Made by a program: the position numbers and the translations under genes | NCBI RefSeq assembly: GCF_024205705.1 | Contig: NZ_CP073115.1 | Span: 2,170,001 to 2,234,000, forward strand | Length of the DNA stretch: 64,000 nucleotides | Direction of reading: 5' to 3' | Source of the DNA: Neisseria subflava | GTDB taxonomy: Bacteria; Pseudomonadota; Gammaproteobacteria; Burkholderiales; Neisseriaceae | Part shown: one piece after another, positions 41,101 through 49,627 of the stretch | How positions within the stretch are numbered: the stretch's first letter is position 1 | Layout of the letters: each line of letters starts with the position of its first letter | Notes under the pieces: generated by a model | The model's database searches: none | The model's input: the letters and a program-made list of their open reading frames with translations, nothing else | Told to the model about the DNA's origin: nothing

Positions 41101-44100
41101 CGTCCCTCGGGGCTGGAGACAGTACTGCCGGTTTGTCGGTAGCGGTTTCCGGCAACTGTAACGGTGTCTCCATTCAGGCTGCCTATAATGCTGCCTGTAT
41201 GGACAATATTGGTACGATCAGTGTCATCGGTAGTTTTTCGGTTACCGATAGTAAAGCCCAATCCGCCTGTGCCCATGACTCCTGATTTTTTGCTCTCGTG
41301 GTATTCATTGCCGGTGTAGCGATTATGGGCAGTAGAAATATCGATGTCGTGTCCTGCTTTTAAGACAGTGCCATTATCAGAAATAAGGTTGCTGCCGCGT
41401 ACATTGATATCCTGCCCGGCTGCAACGATAATTTTGCCGCCGCCGATGTTGCTGCCGACTGCTTCATCATGACTAAAGCGGTAGCGGTCGTGTGTTTTGG
41501 TACTGGAAAGGATGCCTTTGCTTTTCCCGCTTACAGCGGCGTCCAATTCGGTTATTTGGCGTCCTTCGCTGATAGTGACATCACGTCCTGCGGCAAGGAC
41601 GGTTTTACCCACGTCGGTCTCAAGTTCGCCCTGGCGGATTTTTAAGTCGTTGCCTGCTTGGAGCAGTGCGCCGTTTTGCGTGCGGATACTGCTGCCGACT
41701 TCGGCACTTTGGCGGACATGACGATGATTTTTGTCATCTAATGCACCATAGGTTTCGCGATGTTCGGTACGGATGGTGCCGAGATTGAGATTATTACCAG
41801 CGGTAATTTGGGTGGTGCCGCCTTTAACTTGGTTAGAGATGGTGGCTGCATTGAGGTTGATATCGTTGCCAGCATGCAGGGATAGGATGCCGTCTGAAGC
41901 TCTGTTATCTACTTGCTCAGTATAACTTCCGGCCACGTTAATACCGGCCATACGATCGATAGCGGTATTGCCGTTACGTTCATTACCGGAAGTTTGGGTT
42001 GTACCGTTAAGGTTGATATTTTGCGCTTGGGCAGTCAGCAGTCCGCCTGCTTGTACCTGCCCGCCGTCGACATTGATACTTTTTTCAGCTTTTAAGCCGA
42101 TTTGGTCGGCCTGAATATTACCGTTGCTGTTAATATTCCGTGCTTGGATGAGTACGGCCTGCCGCCCCGCAATGGTACCGCTATTAGTCAGGTTTCCGTT
42201 TTGCAGTTTAAGTAAGACTTGTTCGGCACTAATCAGGCCGCCGGAGGTATTGAGATCACCTTTGCGTGCCAGGGCATAGACTTTGGGGGCGAGTACGGTT
42301 TGAGTCGAACCGTCAGACAGAGTGACGGTTTGATTTTCCATCCAAACGATATCTGAAGTTAAGCGGGCAACTTGCTCTGCACTCAAGGCGATACCCGGGG
42401 TAAGGCCGAATGTTTTGGCAACAGTAAGGCCGTTGTCCATCAGAGCTTTGAATTGTTCTTCATCACTGCTGTAGCCATCAAGTCGGCGGTTGCCTGTTAA
42501 CTGGTGGATTTGTTCATTAACAAGTTTTTGTTCGTAGTAGCCGTCACCTAGCCGTTTGTGTAGATAATTGGGGTCCAATTGCAGTTGTTTCAACATGTAG
42601 TCGCTGCCCAACCAGCGGCGGTAGTCTGCAAATTGAGGATCTGTTTCAACCAACCAGCCTTTATTGTCAGGATGGGTGGTGTAGAGGCTGCTGTTCGGCA
42701 GAGTAACAGTAGCGTTATTTAATGAGACCACATTACCGGTATGGATGCGCTGCCCATTGACGGCTGCTGTGGATGCTCCGTCAATCAGTTTGGCTGCAGA
42801 TGCTGCGGGTTGAAAGGAAGGGGAGGCGGCATTCTGTTGGGTGACGGATACAGGCGTGTCAAAGTCATGGGTAAATAGTTGGGTATCATGGTAAGGAGTG
42901 TGGTTTCTTTCGGTACGGCGTTGTCTTTTTTTGCCACTGTACCATCCTTTTTTTGTAACGGAATCCCACTGTGTGCCGACAGCATCTATGCGCCCCTTGC
43001 CTGTTGTACTTTGATTGGTGATTTCTTTCTGGTTTAAATCATCAGTGATAATACGCCCGCCTACTATAATTTGACTGTCTTTGTTCAGCCAGTCTTGGCC
43101 TGAAACAGTCAAATTACCACCCACAGTAATGTGTGCCGGTCGATTTTCGATGATGCGTTCTTTATAAGTCTCGATGTGATAGTCTCGGACATGCCATTGG
43201 TTGGCCTCAATACGAGAACCATTTTTTAAATGGAACGTAGCAGTAGTTTGGTCTTTTTGTCCTTGCGAGTTATCGAATAAACCGTCTTTTCCTGCCTGAT
43301 AGTAGGTATTTTGCCCCAGTACGGTGTAATCGCGGACTTGCTTTTCTGCTTTGGCTAAGTATGTTTCTGTTTTAAAGTGATTATTGATATTCTGCATATT
43401 CCTAACGGACATCAATGCATCACCTTGTACTTCCAAACTGGCACTGCCATTAACAAAGGTATCAGCCATGCCTGCCGCATGATGTTGTTCATCCAGTCGA
43501 TTACCGATGGCAAAAATACCTTCGCTGGATAGTAGGGCCCCTTCTTGGTTATGAATCTCTTTCGCTCCGATATCCAAACGTTTCCTTGCAGCTATTGCAC
43601 CCGCTTTGGTGCTGCCTTCTGTCGTTTCTTCTCGGTTAAGCAGTTTTTGCGCGTCCAGAGCAATATGGTTACCATAGATTTTGCCTGTCCCGGTGTTGTT
43701 CAAGGTTTGACCTGCATCGATGTGGGTCAAACCGTTGCTGTTGATCAAACCCCTGTTTTCTACATACTGTTCAGATGTGATGTTCGTTTGTTCTCCGGCA
43801 ATAATTTTGCCTGTAACTTGGTTATCTATATTGCCGGCATTGAGTTTGAGCGTATGACCTGCTTGTAGGGTATGGGTATTTTTCAGACGGCCTTTTGTGC
43901 TTAGATTTAATTGGTTGCCTGCAGTGAGATCGCGGTCTATGACGAAATCATCCCTCAAGGTGATATCCAGCTTGTTACCGGCTGTTAATGTGCCATTATT
44001 GGCGAGTGATTTGGCTTGTAGTGATACATTACCAGTAGATTGAATCGTGCCATCCTCATTGTTTAGCACCAAAGTGTTTTGATTTTTATCGTAAATAGAC

Positions 44101-46319
44101 AACTGCCGGTTGGTGGCAATTTCACCATGTTGGTTGTATAGGCCGTCTGAAACAGCTAATTGTGCTTGGTTCGCAGATAGGAGTTTGCCGTTTTGGTTGC
44201 CTACATTTCGACTATTGATAGTCAGTTGTTCGGTAGCAGTAATATGGCCACTTTGGTTAGTCAGTTGCTGACTTTGGATGCTAACCGTTTCAGCCTCTAT
44301 ACGTCCGTGCGTATTATCTAGAGTCTGACCTTTGGTATTCAGTTGTGCAACAGAAACTTTTCCTGTATTGCGAAGATTGTTATTGGCAGTGACGGTTCCA
44401 CTATCGGCAAGAATGTTACCTGCGTTATGTAAATCGGCGGTATCAAGCTGTAGATGTGCAGCTCGAATATTGCCTTTTTTATCATTGCTCAAGCGGCCCG
44501 AATGAATGAGTGTCAGATTGTTAGCGGTAATTTCTCCCGCATTATGCAGTTCACGGTTGTCAATCTTGCCGGTTTGAGTTAATAAGTGACCGCTGTTTTT
44601 AGCAGTTTGAGCACTAACAGCCAGATCGTGTGCCTGGAGTTTGCCTTTTGCCGTATTGTTAAATGAATCGCCTGATACTTGTAGTTTAGCCGCATTCAGA
44701 CTGCCCGAATTTTCCAAACTGTTTTTGGCGGCAATGTCGATTTGTCCACCTGCATTGATTGATCCTGCATTATCAAGTGCCCCCGTTGTTTGAATGCGTC
44801 CTCTGGCGTAGGCTTTTGCAGATGCTGTAGGTGAAACGGGATTGTTTGAACTAGGCTTAGATGCCGAGACAGTGCTGCTACCTGAACCTGTTGCAGTACT
44901 CGGAATCTGTGGTATGGCTGATGGATTGGGATTCAAACCGGTCTGTGGAACGTCGCTCACACCAATCTTGCCACTGTTATCGAATTTGCCAGCAGATACC
45001 AAATCCAATGCTTGTGAACCTGTTTGAATAATATTACCCGTGTTATCCAAACTACCTGTTGACATATCTAAGCGGGCAGCCTGGATCGTACCGTTGTTTT
45101 GGTTTTTCAGACGACCTAAATTACGGACAGTCAATTCACCTGAGGATAAGACCGTACCTGAATTGTCCAGCGTCTGGCTGTGAATATTGGCATCATCCTG
45201 TGAGGCAATCGTACCGCTATTACGGACATTGCGGGCATGAAGTGAAACCGCATGGTTTTCTCCCATCGCCGCAATCGTACCCGTGTTGACCAGTTTACCT
45301 TCAGCATTCACTGCCACATTGCCAGCTGAGGTAAACAATTGCCCCTGATTGCGCACGGATGCATCACGATTAGTGCTGATCAAGGTGATCTTACCGGCAT
45401 ACATACCACCCAATGCCCCTGTATCGATGGCATACAGTGAGTTGGCAGAATTTGTATTCGCAGCAGGTGAGTGTGAAGACTGGATAGAGCCATCAGCTGA
45501 GACATCATTTTGCCCTGCCAACACACGCACATCTTTACCCCACACAGGCCCATCAATCTTAACCGCGCGGCTCAATATCTGCGTGTAATCGGTATCGCGG
45601 GCATCCAAACCGTGTCCGACGATTACAACATTGCCTTGCCTTATCTTAAAGCCACTAAGGTCTCCTGCTTGATATTGTGGTTGGCCTGTAGTCAAAGTGG
45701 CACGGGAAGCATTGATAAATCCCCCTCCGTTCACTTGAATTCCTGCAGGGTTTGCAATCACCACTTCAGCACGTCTACCACCTACTTCAATATATCCGCC
45801 CAACAAAGAGGGATCAGCTGAATTGACTTGATTCACGATGACACGGGCCTCACCACCTGCAAGCCAGGGGTTTCCCTGTATCCAGCCACCCAGCTGTGTT
45901 TGCACGTTCCGACGGCTGTTGTTCAAAATAGCACCACGTTTGTCAACATTGAAATGGGTGTATTGATTAACTGAAACTCCTGCGGCAGTAGGGGTTTGGA
46001 TATTGGCCTGCGGGATGCCGTTACTGGTTTGCATGATGGTAGGCTGTTGCTGTGTAGGTGCGGATTTGTCAGCAACGATGTCTTGGGCATTGACAGAGGG
46101 AGAAGTCAGAATAAGGGCAGAGCCGAGGAGTAATGAAAGGGAGAATGAGATAACAGAGATAGAATGGATAAAACCTGTAAAGCCCGCAATATCATTTGGC
46201 GAAATACCTGCAGCTTGGGTGTCGGCTGTGTTTTTGCCCTCGCGTTTGGCATTTTCAGCAACGGCCATCATGCAGTTTCGATGTTTATTAAAGACGACTT
46301 TGTACAGGGTACGATTCAT
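38196..46319 (-). CDS. tpsA: TpsA/CdiA filamentous haemagglutinin with nuclease-like C-terminal toxin
   Basis: The 2707-residue protein has an extended signal peptide region (MNRTLYKVVFNKHRNCMMAV, residues 1-30, hydrophobic stretch about 52-75, cleavage near VNAQ), the TPS secretion/haemagglutination domain (about 85-330, with VNQYTHFNVDKRGAILNNS and NPAGIQVNGGGFINAS), then long FHA repeats. Near 2290 a glycine-rich pretoxin segment and DWNNRQLHPKE precede the variable end. The last ~110 residues (DSHHCPAKDCYKGAP, GPAIKMDPKDHRLTESYG, AIQYRAKQKELLEQGKLKEA) look like a His-rich nuclease toxin domain common in FHA proteins. It is surface-exposed, exported by TpsB, and likely acts in contact-dependent killing. 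DUS copies are embedded (45,108; 43,884; 39,690). Confidence 0.92.
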   Translation of the reverse strand: MNRTLYKVVFNKHRNCMMAVAENAKREGKNTADTQAAGISPNDIAGFTGFIHSISVISFSLSLLLGSALILTSPSVNAQDIVADKSAPTQQQPTIMQTSNGIPQANIQTPTAAGVSVNQYTHFNVDKRGAILNNSRRNVQTQLGGWIQGNPWLAGGEARVIVNQVNSADPSLLGGYIEVGGRRAEVVIANPAGIQVNGGGFINASRATLTTGQPQYQAGDLSGFKIRQGNVVIVGHGLDARDTDYTQILSRAVKIDGPVWGKDVRVLAGQNDVSADGSIQSSHSPAANTNSANSLYAIDTGALGGMYAGKITLISTNRDASVRNQGQLFTSAGNVAVNAEGKLVNTGTIAAMGENHAVSLHARNVRNSGTIASQDDANIHSQTLDNSGTVLSSGELTVRNLGRLKNQNNGTIQAARLDMSTGSLDNTGNIIQTGSQALDLVSAGKFDNSGKIGVSDVPQTGLNPNPSAIPQIPSTATGSGSSTVSASKPSSNNPVSPTASAKAYARGRIQTTGALDNAGSINAGGQIDIAAKNSLENSGSLNAAKLQVSGDSFNNTAKGKLQAHDLAVSAQTAKNSGHLLTQTGKIDNRELHNAGEITANNLTLIHSGRLSNDKKGNIRAAHLQLDTADLHNAGNILADSGTVTANNNLRNTGKVSVAQLNTKGQTLDNTHGRIEAETVSIQSQQLTNQSGHITATEQLTINSRNVGNQNGKLLSANQAQLAVSDGLYNQHGEIATNRQLSIYDKNQNTLVLNNEDGTIQSTGNVSLQAKSLANNGTLTAGNKLDITLRDDFVIDRDLTAGNQLNLSTKGRLKNTHTLQAGHTLKLNAGNIDNQVTGKIIAGEQTNITSEQYVENRGLINSNGLTHIDAGQTLNNTGTGKIYGNHIALDAQKLLNREETTEGSTKAGAIAARKRLDIGAKEIHNQEGALLSSEGIFAIGNRLDEQHHAAGMADTFVNGSASLEVQGDALMSVRNMQNINNHFKTETYLAKAEKQVRDYTVLGQNTYYQAGKDGLFDNSQGQKDQTTATFHLKNGSRIEANQWHVRDYHIETYKERIIENRPAHITVGGNLTVSGQDWLNKDSQIIVGGRIITDDLNQKEITNQSTTGKGRIDAVGTQWDSVTKKGWYSGKKRQRRTERNHTPYHDTQLFTHDFDTPVSVTQQNAASPSFQPAASAAKLIDGASTAAVNGQRIHTGNVVSLNNATVTLPNSSLYTTHPDNKGWLVETDPQFADYRRWLGSDYMLKQLQLDPNYLHKRLGDGYYEQKLVNEQIHQLTGNRRLDGYSSDEEQFKALMDNGLTVAKTFGLTPGIALSAEQVARLTSDIVWMENQTVTLSDGSTQTVLAPKVYALARKGDLNTSGGLISAEQVLLKLQNGNLTNSGTIAGRQAVLIQARNINSNGNIQADQIGLKAEKSINVDGGQVQAGGLLTAQAQNINLNGTTQTSGNERNGNTAIDRMAGINVAGSYTEQVDNRASDGILSLHAGNDINLNAATISNQVKGGTTQITAGNNLNLGTIRTEHRETYGALDDKNHRHVRQSAEVGSSIRTQNGALLQAGNDLKIRQGELETDVGKTVLAAGRDVTISEGRQITELDAAVSGKSKGILSSTKTHDRYRFSHDEAVGSNIGGGKIIVAAGQDINVRGSNLISDNGTVLKAGHDIDISTAHNRYTGNEYHESKKSGVMGTGGLGFTIGNRKTTDDTDRTNIVHTGSIIGSLNGDTVTVAGNRYRQTGSTVSSPEGRNTVTAKSIDVESANNRYATDYVHTREQKGLTVALNVPVVQAAQNFVQAAQNVGKSKNKRVNAMAAANAAWQGYQAAQQMQQFTPSSSAGQGQNNNQSSGISVSITYGEQKSRNEQKSRYTEAAASQIIGKGQTTLVATGGGEQSNINITGSDVIGHAGTTLIADNHIKLQSAKQEGSEQSKNKSSGWNAGVAVQIGDGISLGITAGGNLGKGKGQGESTTHRHTHIGSTAGKTIIRSGGDTTLKGAQLIGKGVQADTRNLHIESVQDTETYQSKQQNGNVQVTVGYGFSASGSYSQSKVKADHASVTEQSGIYAGEDGYQIKVRDNTDLKGGIITSGKSAEDKGKNLFQTATLTASDIQNHSHYEGKSFGIGASVAISGESMGQNRPADSGPGIRLTDASKGQNNNNAIGYGSDGDSKNSTTRSGINTRNIHITDKAGQLARTGRTAKETEARIHTGIDTETADQHTGRLKNSFDKDAVAKEINLQREVTQEFGKNAAQTTAAVSDKLGNTQSYERYQAAKTLLEAELQNTDSETEKAAIRASLGQVNAYLAENQNRYDTWKEGGIGRSILHGAAGGLTTGNLGGILAGGGTSLAAPYLDEAAENLGPAGKAAVNALGGAAIGYAAGGSVGTAAVGANVDWNNRQLHPKEMALADKYAEALKREVEKREGRKISSQEAAMRIRRQILRWVDKGSQDGYTDQTVISTIGMKGEDKALGYTWDYRNYGARNPQAYNDPKLFEEYRRQDKPEYRNLTWLHSGTKDTKIRQEERKNEELALNVTDWLTSFVNPNPRVKAPILAGVGNLKNIKPTVTGRDPLLAGAGNIRIPVNGNVAKGDRIPDTALATTEHKYKGGAHSETKKPTNDGLDSHHCPAKDCYKGAPISSEQGPAIKMDPKDHRLTESYGRSPYAIQYRAKQKELLEQGKLKEAIEMDVRDIRSKFGSKYDKAIEEMLEYSGKLDPNSFKTKK

Positions 46320-46549
46320 AGTAAATGCTTTCTCGATAATATTCCTTACAAATATCCATTCTAACTTGAATTAACTTTGTATGTATAGAAAATTTATTTG
46401 GGATTGGAAAGGATTAGCTATGAATGTCACAACATTCGGCAAGTTATCTAACAATTTGGTAGTGGTTGTCGTCATTATTGTAACTATGCTTGAAATACGA
46501 GGCTTTGCTCCGCGTTCTTTCCTTGCTCTCACTATGCCTTTTTATACTT

Positions 46550-47770
46550 TGAGACCTTTGCAAAATTCCCCAAAATCCCCTAAATTCCCATCAAGACATT
46601 TAGGGGATTTTCCATGAGCACCCTCTTCTAGCAAACCGCACAAGCCATGATTGCCAAACACATCGACCGCTTCCCACTATTGAAGTTGGATCAGGTGATT
46701 GATTGGCAGCCGATCGAACAATACCTGAATCGTCAAAGAACCCGTTACCTTCGAGACCACCGTGGCCGTCCCGCCTATCCCCTGTTGTCCATGTTCAAAG
46801 CCGTCCTGCTCGGACAATGGCACAGCCTCTCCGATCCCGAACTCGAACACAGCCTCATCACCCGCATCGATTTCAACCTGTTTTGCCGCTTTGACGAGTT
46901 GAGCATCCCCGATTACAGCACCTTATGCCGCTACCGCAACTGGCTGGCGTAAGACGACACCCTGTCCGAATTGCTGGAACTGATTAACCGCCAACTGACT
47001 GAAAAAGGCCTCAAAGTAGAGAAAGCATCCGCCGCCATCATTGACGCCACCATTATTCAGACCGCCGGCAGCAAACAGCGTCAGGCCATAGAAGTCGATG
47101 ACGAAGGACAAGTCAGCGGCCAAACCACACCGAGTAAAGACAGCGATGCCCGTTGGATAAAGAAAAACGGTCTCTACAAACTCGGTTATAAACAACATAC
47201 CCGTACCGATGGAGAAGGCTATATCGAGAAACTGCACATTACCCCCGCCAATGCCCATGAGTGCAAATACCTATTGCCTTTGTTGGAAGGACTGCCCAAA
47301 GGTACGACCATCTATGCCGATAAAGGCTATGACAGTGAGGAAAACCGGCAACATCTGGAAGAGCATCGGCTGCAGGACGGCATTATGCGCAAAGCCCACC
47401 GCAAACATCCGCTGACGGAAGCGCAAACCAAACGCAACCGATATTTGTCGAAAACCCGTTATGTGGTCGAACAAAGCTTCGGTACGCTGCACCGTAAATT
47501 CCGCTATGCGCGGTCAGCCTATTTTGGTCTGCTCAAAGTAAGTGCACAAAGCCATCTGAAGGCGATGTGTTTGAACCTGTTGAAAGCCGCCAACAGGCTA
47601 AGTGCGCCTGTTGCTGCCTAAAAGGTGGCCAGATGCCTGATTGATCAGGTATCCAAGGTGAATTACGGGGATATTTGAGTAGAATCAGTGGATATTTGAA
47701 ACAAAAACAGCCGAAAACCTGTGTTTGGATTTCGGCTGTCTGGGGGAAAAGGAATTTTGCAAAGGTCTCA
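46550..47770 (+). mobile_element. IS1106-like element (IS5 family), copy 1
   Basis: 1221 bases with ends TGAGACCTTTGCAAAATTCC and GGAATTTTGCAAAGGTCTCA, near-perfect inverted repeats. It holds one transposase gene read left to right, interrupted by two stops. It lies 230 bases upstream of tpsA. Confidence 0.9.
46614..47621 (+). pseudogene. IS1106-like transposase with two in-frame stops
   Basis: The frame from ATG 46614 reads MSTLF, TAG (46629-46631), then QTAQAMIAKHIDRF..., TAA at 46950-46952 after RYRNWLA, then DDTLSELLELINRQL to the end AANRLSAPVAA. It has the IS5-type DDE features (IDATIIQTAG, YADKGYDSEENRQHLEEH, RYVVEQSFGTLHRKFRYA). Both stops sit where family members have Gln (LFQQT and LAQDD), so each is a C-to-T change. 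The ORF is otherwise complete (335 codons). The same two stops occur in copy 2. Confidence 0.88.
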
Positions 47771-47872
47771 GGTAATAAATTAGCAACCGAGCTTGCAGTA
47801 CATGAATCGTCAATGAACCTGTTACTTCCGAGACTACTCCCCTATTTACAATATTAAAGCTGTACTGTTCAG
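47771..47872 (+). other. Short segment between IS copy 1 and the fic operon
   Basis: Contains a frame ending AVHESSMNLLLPRLLPYLQY at 47857 that is cut at the IS boundary; it may be the tail of a gene broken by the IS. Too short to classify. Confidence 0.3.
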
Positions 47873-48112
47873 CTAATAGATAACTACCTTCCTTATCTGA
47901 CTAGACAGAATACTTTTGGTAAATCTGATTGCACTCACTACTTTGTCAAAATCAATATCTTCAGGTTCTGAAGCATACAGTTCCCGGCGTAAGGCGACCA
48001 AACGACTTTGTTCAGGTGTACGGCCTTCGCTTCGTGGTGTTTTTCGAGCAATCATGGCCAAAACTGAAGCCACACGTTCAATCAAAGCGTCTTTCTGCAT
48101 TAAAGTAGCCAT
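47873..48112 (-). CDS. Small protein downstream of the resolvase gene
   Basis: The 79-residue product (MATLMQKDALIERVASVLAMIARKTPRSEG) starts 2 bases after the resolvase stop, so it is the third gene of a fic-resolvase operon. It is helical and basic at the end. Family not recognised; by place it could be an antitoxin or accessory factor for the Fic protein, but this is a guess. Confidence 0.55.
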   Translation of the reverse strand: MATLMQKDALIERVASVLAMIARKTPRSEGRTPEQSRLVALRRELYASEPEDIDFDKVVSAIRFTKSILSSQIRKVVIY

Positions 48113-48114
48113 TT

Positions 48115-48741
48115 TTATTCCTTTTCTGAAATTAGGGATTGTTTATGTTGTCGCATTACCAGTTTCACCAAGGATACGCTACATCCGGCCAACTTGGCTG
48201 TTTCTTGAAGAGTATGATGTGAGCGCAGACTGATAATCAATTTATGTTTTTGAGTATCTGCCTGACGACCTTTGAATCGCCCTTGTTTTTTTGCTTCAGC
48301 AATTCCGGCTGCTTGGCGTTTCTTACGTTGTTCGTAGTCATCTCTAGCCATTTGTAGGGCAATTTTAAGCAGCATGGTTTGTATGCTGTCTAAGACGATT
48401 TTGGCAATATCGGAGTCAGTCTGTATTTGACTCAGGTCGATAATGCCGGGAATGGCGAGAAATGCCCCTTTTTCACGGATACGGTTTACCAGCTTTTCTG
48501 CTTCAGCCAGTGGCAGACGAGTGATACGGTCAATATGCTCGGCGATGATCACGTCGCCTTCTTGCAAATCGGCAATCAATTTGTTCAATACAGGTCTGTC
48601 GGCACGAACGCCCGAAGCCTTTTCCTTATAAACCCCTGCAATGTAGTAACCTTCTGCCTTAGCTTTCTCAATTAAGGCGTTTTGCCGCTCAAGATTTTGT
48701 TCTTCAGTGCTGACACGTTGGTAGATTCTTGCTGCTTTCAT
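48115..48741 (-). CDS. Serine recombinase/resolvase
   Basis: From MKAARIYQRVSTEEQNLERQNALI the product is 208 residues. It has the small serine recombinase catalytic domain: Ser in YQRVSTEEQ (near 11), GVRADRPVLNKLIADLQEGDVIIAEHIDRITR, and a C-terminal Hin-type helix-turn-helix (TLQETAKLAGCSVSLVKLVMRQH). It probably resolves or inverts DNA at sites near the fic gene. Its start overlaps the fic stop (the longer ORF to 48753 overlaps more). Confidence 0.88.
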   Translation of the reverse strand: MKAARIYQRVSTEEQNLERQNALIEKAKAEGYYIAGVYKEKASGVRADRPVLNKLIADLQEGDVIIAEHIDRITRLPLAEAEKLVNRIREKGAFLAIPGIIDLSQIQTDSDIAKIVLDSIQTMLLKIALQMARDDYEQRKKRQAAGIAEAKKQGRFKGRQADTQKHKLIISLRSHHTLQETAKLAGCSVSLVKLVMRQHKQSLISEKE

Positions 48742-48749
48742 GTTCAGCC

Positions 48750-49424
48750 TCAATAGTCAATACCAAAAATACAATTTTGGTATAAATAAGTAGCAACGTC
48801 AGTATCATCTCCGGAACTGTAGAAATCTGAAAGTTTTGTGTTGAACTCGGGCATTTGCAGTTCAGAAATTTCCAAAATACCACAGCCTTTTTCGATCAAC
48901 ATTGCATTGGCAAACAGCGTGGCCGTTCGTTTGTTACCGTCCCAAAAGATTTGTTGCCGCATAAAGGCCAACATGGAGCGGATAGCAGTTTCAGTGGTTG
49001 AATTACTTCTGTTTTCAATTTGTCCCAACAGATTCTGTACGTCAACTTCCGACATTGCGGGCGGTGTGTGTCGAGACCCATCAACCAGGGTAACGCCGAC
49101 TGTACCAGTACGGAAATCTCCGGGAGCCAATGAGTCTTCCTGGGCAACAATACTATTGATTTTTTTTAGTAGTGGTATATCAACGGGAAGGCCGTCTGAA
49201 ATATGGCGCATTACATATTGGTAAGCACGTTTCAGATTTAAGATGGTCTGAATATCACCCAATGATGCCGAGGCAACATTTTGCCCATTGATAATCTGTT
49301 CTGTCTGCAACAAAGTTGTCTGACAGTTTTCAAACCGGCTTAGATTGTGGATTTGGGCAACCAATACTTTTTTGGCCAAAAAGATATTTTCTTTCAGGCT
49401 GAGATTATATTTATCTGGAAACAC
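48750..49424 (-). CDS. Fic-domain protein with altered active-site motif
   Basis: The 224-residue protein has a Fic fold: LAPGDFRTGTVGVTLVDGSRHTPP (flap region) and the active-site stretch MRQQIFWDGNKRTATLFANAML. The canonical motif HPFxxGNGRxxR reads QIFWDGNKRTAT, so the catalytic His is replaced by Gln and the G by K. Canonical Fic proteins transfer AMP to target hydroxyls; this one may use other chemistry or be inactive. First gene of an operon with a resolvase and a small gene. GGAGC lies before the ATG; a palindrome GGTTAATT/AATTAACC (49450-49477) sits upstream. Confidence 0.8.
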   Translation of the reverse strand: MFPDKYNLSLKENIFLAKKVLVAQIHNLSRFENCQTTLLQTEQIINGQNVASASLGDIQTILNLKRAYQYVMRHISDGLPVDIPLLKKINSIVAQEDSLAPGDFRTGTVGVTLVDGSRHTPPAMSEVDVQNLLGQIENRSNSTTETAIRSMLAFMRQQIFWDGNKRTATLFANAMLIEKGCGILEISELQMPEFNTKLSDFYSSGDDTDVATYLYQNCIFGIDY

Positions 49425-49449
49425 TGTTGCTCCTTATACGGACAAAGGT

Positions 49450-49541
49450 GGTTAATTTGGGTATGCTCTAATTAACCGTCTAGAGAGTATCACAAAGAAA
49501 TGGGCAATTTAAAATGTTTTGGACTTAAATTGCCCATTTCT
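49450..49541 (-). promoter_or_regulatory. Two palindromes upstream of the fic operon
   Basis: GGTTAATT-N12-AATTAACC (49450-49477) and the perfect 17-base arms AGAAATGGGCAATTTAA (49496-49512) with TTAAATTGCCCATTTCT (49525-49541). They lie 26-117 bases before the fic start and could be operator and resolvase or regulator sites. Confidence 0.55.
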
Positions 49542-49574
49542 GAATTATCCACTCTATTTGCCCATAAAGCAACA

Positions 49575-49598
49575 AAAAAACCATCCTAAAGGATGGTT
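49575..49598. terminator. Hairpin AAACCATCC/GGATGGTTT
   Basis: Nine paired bases around TAAA with flanking A and T runs, between the fic promoter region and IS copy 2. Confidence 0.6.
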
Positions 49599-49627
49599 TG
49601 ATCAAATAAACTATTTATTTCTTTTTC

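Noticed and set aside
38829..41285. Long plus-strand ORFs opposite tpsA
   Set aside because: Antisense shadows of the tpsA repeats; no ribosome sites or family features.
46381..46617. 78-residue plus-strand ORF upstream of tpsA, with MNVTTFGKLSNNLVVVVVIIV inside
   Set aside because: It has an AAGGA site before an internal ATG (46420) and one hydrophobic stretch, but the IS end supplies the C-terminus; it may be the remnant of a small membrane gene, too weak to list.
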